A stretch of 64,000 nt of DNA, taken from the NCBI RefSeq assembly GCF_012034935.1, contig NZ_JAATEN010000017.1, forward strand, positions 1-64,000, in the 5' to 3' direction. The DNA is from Streptomyces zingiberis. GTDB taxonomy: Bacteria > Actinomycetota > Actinomycetes > Streptomycetales > Streptomycetaceae. The notes under the pieces were generated by a model. The model was not told where the DNA came from and ran no database searches. It saw nothing but the letters and a program-made list of their open reading frames with translations. Position numbers and translations under genes: made by a program. Below, piece after piece: positions 52,178-59,784 of the stretch (position 1 is the stretch's first letter; the number at the start of each line of letters is the position of its first letter).

Positions 52178-52999
52178 GGGGTGATGGTAGTCCGCGCGGG
52201 GTGGCGGCCGGGGTGGTCCCCGGGACCCGGTGGCCCCGGGGGACTGCCGGGGCCACCGGGGCCGGAAGGGACCGGGCAGGACGTGATCCGTCTCTCGTAC
52301 GGGGCCGCAACGGCCGGCGCCGGTCGCCGCGGGCGCCGGCCTGGCGTTCCTGGTGGCCTCCCGCCGCATCCGGGCGCGGATGGGCGACGTCCGCCGACCG
52401 GTCCCGCGGACCCGGCGGCCGGCGACGTTCCGGGAGGGGGCGGCCACGCGGTGCACGGCGTGGCCGCCCCCGTCCGGAGGAGACCGGAGCGGCGGAAGGA
52501 CCGGCTCGGGCCGCCTCCGGCCACCCCGGAGAAAAAGCGCGGAGAAAAATCCGCTCGGCGGGATTGGAGCCCGCCCTCCCGGGTACTCAGCCGGTCCTTG
52601 CGGGCGGGAGCCCGTTCGGCCCGGCCCCGCCGGGACCCGGGCCCGCCGGACGATCCGGCGGACCGGAGCAGGTCGGCGCAGGGGAGCGCGGAGCAGGGCA
52701 GGGCAGGGCAGGGCAGAGCAGGTCAGCGCGGATCAGGGAGGGGTACGGGGTTGAGGGGCGCGGGGCTCGGGACCGGTCGCGGCGGGAGCCGGCCGGCCCG
52801 TCGGGCTGCGCGCGTGACGACGCGGCGCACCGCGGTGCGGTGCGCCGGAGCGGTACGTGCGTGGCCGGGCGCCGGCCGTCTCGTCATGCCAGGGGCCGGG
52901 GCACCCGCCGCGGCGCCGGTCGCCCTCCCGGCCCCGGCGCCCCTGAGAAGGGCGGAGCCGTGCGGCGTCCCGGGGCGCGGGACACGGCGGCCGGGCCGG
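52178..52999. other. Long gap between the two-component genes and the anti-sigma kinase
   Basis: 822 bases without a supported gene. Contains a GGCGGG-attggag-CCCGCC hairpin (52557-52575) followed on the minus strand by two T5 runs, terminator-like for the leftward anti-sigma gene though 425 bases downstream. About four tandem GGGCA units lie at 52696-52717 in a G/A-C-rich patch. Longer open frames are Arg/Gly/Pro-rich and not credible. Confidence 0.55.
52557..52575 (-). terminator. Hairpin with trailing T-runs on the minus strand
   Basis: GGCGGG/CCCGCC stem with a 7-base loop. On the minus strand it is followed after 7 bases by TTTTT and then another TTTTT, rare in this genome. Probably an intrinsic terminator. 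Confidence 0.45.
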
Positions 53000-53491
53000 T
53001 CACTCCGGTGCGGTGAGCTCCGCCCAGACGGTCTTGCCCATCCCGTCGTCCCGCCGTACGACCCCCCAGTCCTTGCAGAGCCGCTGGACGATGAACATGC
53101 CGTGGCCACCGGGGCGGCCCGCGCGGTGCGGGGTGCGGGGCTCGGGGGAGCCCTCGCCGTGGTCCGTGATCTCCAGCCGCAGCACCTTCCCGGCGGCGCC
53201 GAGGCGGAGTTCCTCGGGGCCCTCGGCGTGCAGGCAGGCGTTGGTGACCAGCTCGGAGACGACCAGCAGGACGTCCTCGGCGGCGGCACGCTGCTCAGGG
53301 GTGCCGGCCGGCAGCCAGCCCCAGTCGTGGAGCGCCTCGCGGGTGAAGTCCCGCGCGGTCGGCACGATCCCGCTGACGCCCTCCAGGCGCAGGGTGCGCA
53401 CCTGTCCGAAGCCGGCCAAGGGCGGTGGGGACGCTGGATCGCCCGGATCCGGACCGCGATCGCCCGGCGACAACGGGCGAGTGGTGCTCAT
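53000..53491 (-). CDS. RsbW/SpoIIAB-like anti-sigma factor (ATP-binding kinase)
   Basis: A 163-residue GHKL-fold protein. N-box VVSELVTNACLHA (Glu and Asn for ATP/Mg), ITDHGEGSPEP (G1 region) and GGHGMFIVQRLCKDWGV (G2). Such proteins bind a SigB/F-type sigma factor and phosphorylate a STAS antagonist. The antagonist (53676) and sigma factor (54295) are adjacent, forming a partner-switching set. The N-terminal 25 residues are Pro/Gly-rich. ATG at 53491 follows GAGGTGA. The neighbourhood matches the sigI region of S. coelicolor, from memory. Confidence 0.88.
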   Translation of the reverse strand: MSTTRPLSPGDRGPDPGDPASPPPLAGFGQVRTLRLEGVSGIVPTARDFTREALHDWGWLPAGTPEQRAAAEDVLLVVSELVTNACLHAEGPEELRLGAAGKVLRLEITDHGEGSPEPRTPHRAGRPGGHGMFIVQRLCKDWGVVRRDDGMGKTVWAELTAPE

Positions 53492-53675
53492 CAGCGCTTC
53501 ACCTCACCGGTTCGCCGATAGACAGGTTGTGGGTACCCGACGGTTTCATCAGATTCAGCTGTCTCCTGCCCGACCTCTCCAGGGGAACACCCACATATTC
53601 GAGATATTCGTGTCACGTGGTGTGACGGGCGTAACGGTTCGTCCACGGAGCGGGCGGGGCGGTCGAAGGGGTGGA

Positions 53676-54056
53676 TCAGTCGGCCGGTGAGTCGGCGAGC
53701 GCTTCCTCAAGGGTGCCGTGGACGGTGAAGACCGCTTCGGCGCCCGTGATCTCGAACACCCGCGCCACGACGGGGAGCATTCCGGCCAGGTGGACCGAGC
53801 CTCCGGCGTCCTCGGCCCGGAGCCGGGCGCCGAGCAGCACGTTCAGACCCGTGGAGTCGCAGAACTCCAGCTGGGAGCAGTCCACGACCAGGCGGGACGT
53901 CCCCTGGTCGAGGCATTCGTCCAGCGGTCCCCGCAGCGCGTCGGCGGTGTGGTGGTCGAGCTCACCGGCCGGCGTCACGACGGCAGTGGGGCCGTGGTGG
54001 CGCACCTCGACGTGCAGTCGGCCCTTGTTCGTACTGCCGACTGTCCCGCGGTCCAT
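53676..54056 (-). CDS. STAS-domain anti-sigma factor antagonist
   Basis: A 126-residue SpoIIAA/RsbV-like protein. The STAS core has VVTPAGELDHHTADALRG and the phosphorylation loop LEFCDSTGLNVLLGAR, with the acceptor Ser in DSTG. In the unphosphorylated state it should bind the RsbW-like kinase and free the sigma factor. ATG at 54056 has GGAAGGGG five bases upstream. The GTG at 54062 overlaps this site and is less likely. It is divergent from the sigma gene. Confidence 0.92.
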   Translation of the reverse strand: MDRGTVGSTNKGRLHVEVRHHGPTAVVTPAGELDHHTADALRGPLDECLDQGTSRLVVDCSQLEFCDSTGLNVLLGARLRAEDAGGSVHLAGMLPVVARVFEITGAEAVFTVHGTLEEALADSPAD

Positions 54057-54167
54057 GCGCACCCCTTCCGGTTAATGGCGACGGCAGAGCGAAGACTACG
54101 CCTTCGATACCGCTCCCGGTAGTCGAACTTCCCCACCAACTACGCAAATACGGACAATTACCCCTTG

Positions 54168-54192
54168 CTTTGCCACCGGGGAAGCGGGTAGG
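54168..54192 (+). promoter_or_regulatory. Putative SigB/F-type promoter of the sigma-factor gene
   Basis: GCTTT (54168-54172) and GGGTAG (54187-54192) are 14 bases apart, close to the GnTT-N14-16-GGGTAT consensus for SigB-family sigma factors. It would allow autoregulation about 100 bases upstream of the ATG. Confidence 0.4.
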
Positions 54193-54294
54193 GCTAGAAG
54201 GGACACGTAGGTCACGTCGGCTCGGAGGCGCCGCACACCGCAGGACACGACCGGCTCCGGCAGCCATACGCCGGGAACGATGGAGGATTTTTCC

Positions 54295-55314
54295 ATGTCA
54301 CGCCAGCTCGACGAAGCGCGCACCGCGTACGGCTCCGCGTCGTACGACCCCGCGTACGAACCCCCCGGGACGCCCGGGATCGCGGCGCTCGCTGCGTCGG
54401 CGGCCGCCGACGTGGAGTCCGCGGCTCCGTTCCCCGTGCCCGCCGGCCTCTCCGGCCACCGCGACCTCACGGGCCTCACGGGCCTCGCCGATCTCCCGGC
54501 GGCCGGGGGGATCGCGGGGCTCCCCGGGGCGGCGCCCGGTGAGACGGTGGAGCCGCTGGACGCCCGGGCCCTGTCCCGGACGCTCTTCGCCCGGCTGGAA
54601 GGGCTGGAGGAGGGTACCCACGAGCACGCCTACGTCCGCAACACCCTCATCGAGCTCAACGTGGCCCTGGTGAAGTTCGCCGCGTCGCGCTTCCGGTCCC
54701 GCAGCGAGCCGATGGAGGACATCGTCCAGGTCGGCACCATCGGGCTGATCAAGGCGATCGACCGGTTCGAGCTCAGCCGCGGGGTGGAGTTCCCCACCTT
54801 CGCGATGCCGACGATCATCGGTGAGATCAAGCGCTTCTTCCGGGACACCAGCTGGTCGGTGCGGGTGCCCCGGCGCCTTCAGGAGCTGCGGCTGGACCTC
54901 GCCAAGGCGGGCGACGAACTGGCCCAGCGGCTCGACCGCTCGCCCACGGTCGCCGAACTCGCCGAGCGCCTCTCGATCACCACCGACGAGGTCGTGGAGG
55001 GCATGGCCGCGAGCAACGCCTACACGGCCAGCTCGCTCGACGCCCAGCCCGAGGAGGACGACAGCGAGGGCGCCCTCGCCGACCGTCTCGGCTACGAGGA
55101 CCACGGGCTGGAGGGCATCGAGTACATCGCCTCCCTCAAGCCGCTGATCGCCGAACTCCCCTCCCGGGACCGGCAGATCCTGTCCCTGCGGTTCGTCGCC
55201 AACCTGACCCAGGCGGAGATCGGCGAGGAGCTGGGCATCTCGCAGATGCACGTCTCCCGGCTGCTCTCCCGGACGCTGAGACGGCTGCGCTCAGCGCTGC
55301 TCGTCGAGGAGTGA
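54295..55314 (+). CDS. SigB/SigF/SigG-family RNA polymerase sigma factor
   Basis: A 339-residue sigma factor of the stress/sporulation class. Region 2 includes LIELNVALVKFAASRF and EDIVQVGTIGLIKAIDRF. FPTFAMPTIIGEIKRFFRD is region 2.4 (-10 recognition). Region 3 follows, then region 4 LTQAEIGEELGISQMHVSRLLSRTLRRLR (-35 helix-turn-helix). Residues 1-85 are a variable Ala/Gly/Pro-rich extension. ATG at 54295 has GGAGG eight bases upstream. An in-frame ATG at 54280 contains that site and is less likely. It should be held inactive by the anti-sigma at 53000. Closest known relatives are S. coelicolor SigB paralogues such as SigI. Confidence 0.94.
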   Translation: MSRQLDEARTAYGSASYDPAYEPPGTPGIAALAASAAADVESAAPFPVPAGLSGHRDLTGLTGLADLPAAGGIAGLPGAAPGETVEPLDARALSRTLFARLEGLEEGTHEHAYVRNTLIELNVALVKFAASRFRSRSEPMEDIVQVGTIGLIKAIDRFELSRGVEFPTFAMPTIIGEIKRFFRDTSWSVRVPRRLQELRLDLAKAGDELAQRLDRSPTVAELAERLSITTDEVVEGMAASNAYTASSLDAQPEEDDSEGALADRLGYEDHGLEGIEYIASLKPLIAELPSRDRQILSLRFVANLTQAEIGEELGISQMHVSRLLSRTLRRLRSALLVEE

Positions 55315-55375
55315 GCGCGGCTCCCCCTCCCCCGTCTTCCCCTCAGCTTCCCCTTCCGGCACATCGCTTCGGCAG

Positions 55376-55415
55376 CACGGAGAAGCCCGTCCCCCGTGGG
55401 GCGGGCTTCTCCGTG
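55376..55415. terminator. Strong bidirectional terminator between sigma and hutI
   Basis: A perfect 14-bp inverted repeat CACGGAGAAGCCCG (55376-55389; complement 55402-55415) with a 12-base loop, followed by a TCTT-rich stretch on the plus strand. Lies between the convergent genes. Confidence 0.8.
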
Positions 55416-55495
55416 TCTTCCCCCGCGCCCGCAGCGGTCCCCCGGGCCGGCGGTACGGCGGCGTGGCGGTGCGGGCGGAGCGGTGGGGCCGTGGC

Positions 55496-56881
55496 TCAGT
55501 GGACCCGTGCGCCGCGCCGCCAGACCGCGGACACCAGGGGCACCCCCGGCCGGTAGGCGAGGTGCACGGGGGACGGCGCGTCCAGCAGCAGCAGATCCGC
55601 CCGCGCCCCCGGCGCGAGCCGGCCGACGTCGGTGCGGCGGAGCGCGGCGGCCCCGCCGGCCGTCGCCGCCCACACGGCCTCGTCGGGCGTCATGCCCATC
55701 TCCCGCACCGCCAGGGCGATGCAGAACGGCATCGAGCTGGTGAAGGACGAGCCGGGGTTGCAGTCGGTGGAGAGGGCGACGGTGGCGCCCGCGTCGAGGA
55801 GACGGCGCGCGTCGGGCCAGGGAGCGCGGGTGGAGAACTCCGCGCCGGGCAGCAGGGTGGCCACCGTGCGCCCCTGGGCGAGGGCGTCGACGTCCTCGTC
55901 GGTGAGATGGGTGCAGTGGTCGGCGGAGGCGGCGTCCAGCTCGACGGCGAGCCGCACCCCGGGGCCGTACGAGAGCTGGTTGGCGTGGACGCGCGGGACG
56001 AGGCCGCGCGCGGCTCCGGCGGTGAGGATCGCGCGGGCCTGGTCGCCGTCGAACGCCCCCCGCTCGCAGAAGACGTCCACCCAGCGGGCGTACGGGGCAC
56101 AGGCGTCCAGCATCGGGCCGGTGACGAGGGCGACGTAACCGGCCGGGTCGTCCTCGTACTCGGGCGGCACGATGTGCGCGCCGAGGAAGGTGGTCTCGTC
56201 GGTGTGCGCGGCGGCGATCCGCAGGGCGCGGGCCTCCTCGCCGGGGCTGAGCCCGTAGCCGGACTTGGTCTCGACGACGGTGGTGCCCTGGCGCAGCGCC
56301 TCGGCGACGTAGCGGGCGACGTTGGCGTGCAGCCGCTCGTCGCCGGCCGCGCGGGTGGCGGCGACGGTGGTGCGGATGCCGCCCGCGGCGTAGGGGCGCC
56401 CGGACATCCGCGCGCCGAACTCCTCGGTGCGGTCCCCGTCGAACACCAGATGGGTGTGGGAGTCGACGAAGCCGGGGAGGGCGGCGCGTCCCCCGGCGTC
56501 CACCCGGGCGTCGGCCGTGGGGGCCCGTCCGGCCGGACCGGCCCAGGCGACGCGCTCGCCGTCGAGGACGAGCGCCGCCTCCCGCACCAGCCCGAGCGGG
56601 CCCTCGCCCAGGGCGGGATCGTTGGTGACCAGCACCCCGATACCGGTGACGAGGGTGGTGCCGGACGGCACGGACGCGGGGACGGCGCCGGTGGCGGCCG
56701 GGACGGACGGCGGGACCGCGGGGGGCGCGCCGGCGGGGGCCGGTCCCCCGCCCGGCCCCGGCTCCTGCCCCGCGGGCTCCGGCCGCCGGCCGCCGGGGCC
56801 GCCGGGGCCCTCGGGGCCCTCGGGGCGGCGGGACGCGCGGGGTCCGGCGGTTCCGGACGGGCCGGCTCCGGGTGAGTTCAC
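55496..56881 (-). CDS. hutI: Imidazolonepropionase
   Basis: A 461-residue amidohydrolase that opens 4-imidazolone-5-propionate to N-formimidoyl-glutamate in histidine degradation. Metal motif FVDSHTHLVFDGDR (H-x-H), RMSGRPYAAGGIRTTV, ETKSGYGL, ADHCTHL and STDCNPGSS are intact. The first 70-75 residues are an unusual Gly/Pro/Ala-rich extension before the normal start-like LVTGIGVLVTND. GTG at 56881 has GAGGAG upstream, so the extension looks genuinely translated, unless an internal start is used. Last gene of the leftward hut operon, 87 bases after hutF. Confidence 0.94.
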   Translation of the reverse strand: MNSPGAGPSGTAGPRASRRPEGPEGPGGPGGRRPEPAGQEPGPGGGPAPAGAPPAVPPSVPAATGAVPASVPSGTTLVTGIGVLVTNDPALGEGPLGLVREAALVLDGERVAWAGPAGRAPTADARVDAGGRAALPGFVDSHTHLVFDGDRTEEFGARMSGRPYAAGGIRTTVAATRAAGDERLHANVARYVAEALRQGTTVVETKSGYGLSPGEEARALRIAAAHTDETTFLGAHIVPPEYEDDPAGYVALVTGPMLDACAPYARWVDVFCERGAFDGDQARAILTAGAARGLVPRVHANQLSYGPGVRLAVELDAASADHCTHLTDEDVDALAQGRTVATLLPGAEFSTRAPWPDARRLLDAGATVALSTDCNPGSSFTSSMPFCIALAVREMGMTPDEAVWAATAGGAAALRRTDVGRLAPGARADLLLLDAPSPVHLAYRPGVPLVSAVWRRGARVH

Positions 56882-56968
56882 GGTGTCTCCTCGGTCGGGT
56901 GCGGCGGCTCCGTGGCGCTCCGGCGCACGGCGGTCGGCGGTCGGCGGTCGGCGGGGTGCCCCGGCGGG

Positions 56969-58486
56969 TCACCGCTCGTCCAGCAGGCCGGCGATCGAGC
57001 GGGCCAGGGCGGCGGGGACGTCCTCGACGAGCCGGTGCACCCCGTCGCGGACCACGGGGCGGCCGGCGACGACCGTGTGCCGGATGTCGGCGGCCGTCGC
57101 GGCGAACACGGCCGTCTCGGCGGCCAGGGCGGGCGGCGGGCCCGCCGTGCGCACCGAGTCCAGGGCGACGGTGGTGAGGTCCGCGAGGGCGCCGGGCGCG
57201 ATCCGGCCCGCCTCGGGCCAGCCCAGCGCGGCGTGCCCGGTTGCGGTGGCGGCGGTCAGCAGCCCGGCGGCCGTCCAGTGGCCGCGGGTGCGGGAACCGA
57301 GCCGTTCGTCCAGTTCCAGGGCGCGCGCCTCCTCCAGCAGGTCGATGACGGCGTGGCTGTCGCTGCCGAGGGAGAGGGGGCTGCCCGCGTCGCGCAGGCG
57401 GGCGGCCGGGCCGATGCCGTCGGCGAGGTCCCGCTCGGTGGTGGGGCAGACGCACACGCCGGTGCGGCCGCCGCCGAGCAGGGCGATGTCCGCGTCGGTG
57501 AGGTGGGTGGCGTGCACGGCGGTGGTGCCCGGGCCGAGGACCCCGTGGTCGGCGAGGAGCCGGGTGGGGGTGCGGCCGTGGGCGCCGAGGCAGGCCTCGT
57601 TCTCGGCCGGCTGTTCGGAGAGGTGGACATGGAGCGGTGCCCCGCGTTTCCGCGCCCAGGCGGCGACCACCGGCAGCCCGGCGGCGGGGACGGCGCGCAC
57701 GGAGTGGACGGCCGCGCCGATCCGGGCGTGCGCCGCGGGTTTCAGCGCGGCGGCGCGCTCCGCCCAGGCCTCGGCGGTGCCGTCGCCGAAGCGGAGCTGC
57801 GGGCCCTCCAGCGGCTCTCCGCCGGAGCCGGAGCCCAGGCCGGCGGAGAGATAGGCGGTGTCGAGGAGGGTGATCCGGATGCCGGCCTCGGCCGCCGCCG
57901 CGATCAGCGCCTCCCCCATGGCGTTGGGGTCGGCGTAGCGGACGCCGCCGGGCGCGTGGTGGAGGTAGTGGAACTCGCCGACGCAGGTGATGCCCGCCAG
58001 GGCCATCTCGGCGTAGACCGCGCGGGCGAGGGCGTGGTAGCCGTCCGGGGTGAGCCGGGCGGCGGCCGCGTACATGACCTCGCGCCAGGCCCAGAAGGAG
58101 CCGGGCGCCCCGCCGGGCCGGGCCCGGGCCGCTCCCCCGCCGGACGCCTCCGCTCCCCCGCCCGGGCCGCCCGGGCCGCCGCCGGACTGCGTACGGCCGC
58201 GCAGGGCACGGTGGAAGGCGTGGGAGTGCGCGTCGGCCAGGCCGGGGAGGGTCAGCCCGCGCAGCGGCTCCGCTCCGGGCGGCGGGGCCGGGACGCCGGG
58301 GGTGACCTCGGTGATCCGCCCGTCCTCGCCGGTCACGACGGTCACCCCGGCCTGGATCCCGGACCCCGCCCCGGCCCCGGCCCCACCACCGCTTCCGTCA
58401 CCGCCGCCCCGGCCGTCGCCGCCGTCGCCGCCGTCACCGTTACCGTCACCGGTCCAGGCGTACTCGGCCCAGTAGGTCAGGGGCAC
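56969..58486 (-). CDS. hutF: Formimidoylglutamate deiminase
   Basis: A 505-residue amidohydrolase-family enzyme deaminating N-formimidoyl-L-glutamate to N-formyl-L-glutamate and ammonia. Metal sites: GLADAHSHAFHRALRG, HVHLSEQPAENEAC, HATHLTDADI and LGSDSHAVIDLLEEAR, all typical of HutF. Two low-complexity insertions (a Gly/Asp-rich one near 14-40 and a Gly/Ala/Arg one near 125-145) lengthen it beyond the usual 450. Its GTG start lies within the last codons of the upstream M20 gene (10-base overlap), so the two are coupled. Confidence 0.92.
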   Translation of the reverse strand: MPLTYWAEYAWTGDGNGDGGDGGDGRGGGDGSGGGAGAGAGSGIQAGVTVVTGEDGRITEVTPGVPAPPPGAEPLRGLTLPGLADAHSHAFHRALRGRTQSGGGPGGPGGGAEASGGGAARARPGGAPGSFWAWREVMYAAAARLTPDGYHALARAVYAEMALAGITCVGEFHYLHHAPGGVRYADPNAMGEALIAAAAEAGIRITLLDTAYLSAGLGSGSGGEPLEGPQLRFGDGTAEAWAERAAALKPAAHARIGAAVHSVRAVPAAGLPVVAAWARKRGAPLHVHLSEQPAENEACLGAHGRTPTRLLADHGVLGPGTTAVHATHLTDADIALLGGGRTGVCVCPTTERDLADGIGPAARLRDAGSPLSLGSDSHAVIDLLEEARALELDERLGSRTRGHWTAAGLLTAATATGHAALGWPEAGRIAPGALADLTTVALDSVRTAGPPPALAAETAVFAATAADIRHTVVAGRPVVRDGVHRLVEDVPAALARSIAGLLDER

Positions 58487-59784
58487 GCCAGTCCCTCCAG
58501 TACGTCGGCGAGCGCGGTGACCCCGGCGAGACAGTCGTCCTCGGCGGCGGTCTCGGCGGGTGAGTGCGAGACGCCGGTGGGGTTCCGTACGAAGAGCATG
58601 GCGGACGGGACGGCCGCGGAGAGGATGCCCGCGTCGTGTCCGGCGCCGGTCGGCAGCAGCCGGGCACCGCCGAGCAGCCCGGCGATCCGGTCCCGCAGGG
58701 CGTGTTCGAACTCCACCACGGGGGTGTACGACTCCCGGGTGACGCGCACCGTCACCCCGTCCCGCTCCCCGTGGGCGGCCGCGGCCCGTTCGACGGCGGT
58801 GACCAGCGCGTCGAGGGTGCGCTCGTCGGCGGCGCGCGAGTCGAGCCAGCCGCGGACGAGGGAGGCGATGGCGTTGACGCCGTTCGGCTCGACGGCGGTC
58901 TTGCCGAAGGTGGCCAGCGCCCCGGCGCGGTGGGCCTCCTCACGGGCGGCGAGCACGGTGTGCGCGTAGGTGAGCATCGGGTCGTGCCGGTCGGTGAGGA
59001 GCGTGGTGCCGGCGTGGTTGGCCTCACCGTGGAAGTCGAAGCGCCAGCGGCCGTGCGGCCAGATGGCGGAGGCCACGCCCAGGGGGTCACCGGTGCGGGC
59101 CAGGGTGCGGCCCTGTTCGACATGGAGTTCGACGAACGCGCCGATCCGGGCGAGGCGTCCGGGGTCGGGGCCGAGTCCGTCCGGGTCGTGCCCGGCCCGC
59201 TCCATCGCCGTGGCGAGCGTGGTGCCCCCGGCGTCGCGGAGCGCGCGGGCGGCCTCGGGGGTGAGCCGGCCGGTGGTGAGGCGGGAGCCCGCGCAGGCGA
59301 GGCCGAAGCGGGCGCCCTCCTCGTCGGCGAAGTTGGCGACGGCCAGCGGACGGGACGGGCGGGCACCCCGGGCGAGGAGTTCGTCGAGGGCGGCGAACGC
59401 GGAGACGACGCCGAGCGGCCCGTCGAAGGCGCCGCCGTCCGGTACGGAGTCCAGGTGCGAGCCGGTCACCACGGCGCCGGACCCCGCGCCGGGGCTGCCG
59501 GAGGCGCCGCCGGTGCCGGGTCCGCCGGACGGGGCCGGATCCGCGTCCGCGGGCTCGCCGAGCCAAGCCCACTGGTTGCCGTTGCGGTCCGTCTCGCAGC
59601 TCAAGCCGCGGGCGCGGGCCTGGTCGGCGAACCAGGCGCGGCAGTCGGCGTCGGCCGCGGTCCAGGCGTACCGGCGGTAGCCGCCGCTGCCGGGGTGACG
59701 GCCGAGGGGCGTGAGGTCGCGCCACATCTCCTGGAAGGACGCGCCGCGCGTCCAGCCCCGGACGGCGGGGGCGGCGGGGCTCAT
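58477..59784 (-). CDS. M20-family allantoate amidohydrolase-like hydrolase in the hut operon
   Basis: A 435-residue Zn-dependent M20 amidohydrolase of the allantoate/N-carbamoyl-amino-acid hydrolase group. Metal ligands: VTGSHLDSVPDGGAFDGPLG, NFADEEGARFG, FVELHVEQG and GHDAGILS; GEANHAGTT lies in the lid domain. Start ATG overlaps the hutU stop (ATGA). Being sandwiched between hutU and hutF, it may hydrolyse N-formyl-glutamate, a step for which no HutG is seen here. Allantoate or ureido substrates are the conventional family annotation. Substrate is therefore inferred only from context. Confidence 0.88.
   Translation of the reverse strand: MSPAAPAVRGWTRGASFQEMWRDLTPLGRHPGSGGYRRYAWTAADADCRAWFADQARARGLSCETDRNGNQWAWLGEPADADPAPSGGPGTGGASGSPGAGSGAVVTGSHLDSVPDGGAFDGPLGVVSAFAALDELLARGARPSRPLAVANFADEEGARFGLACAGSRLTTGRLTPEAARALRDAGGTTLATAMERAGHDPDGLGPDPGRLARIGAFVELHVEQGRTLARTGDPLGVASAIWPHGRWRFDFHGEANHAGTTLLTDRHDPMLTYAHTVLAAREEAHRAGALATFGKTAVEPNGVNAIASLVRGWLDSRAADERTLDALVTAVERAAAAHGERDGVTVRVTRESYTPVVEFEHALRDRIAGLLGGARLLPTGAGHDAGILSAAVPSAMLFVRNPTGVSHSPAETAAEDDCLAGVTALADVLEGLACP

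Noticed and set aside
52561..52610. tRNA-like sequence around GGATTGGAGCCCGCC
   Set aside because: Only resembles a T-arm. No acceptor stem, D-arm or anticodon arm can be formed around it. It fits better as a terminator hairpin.
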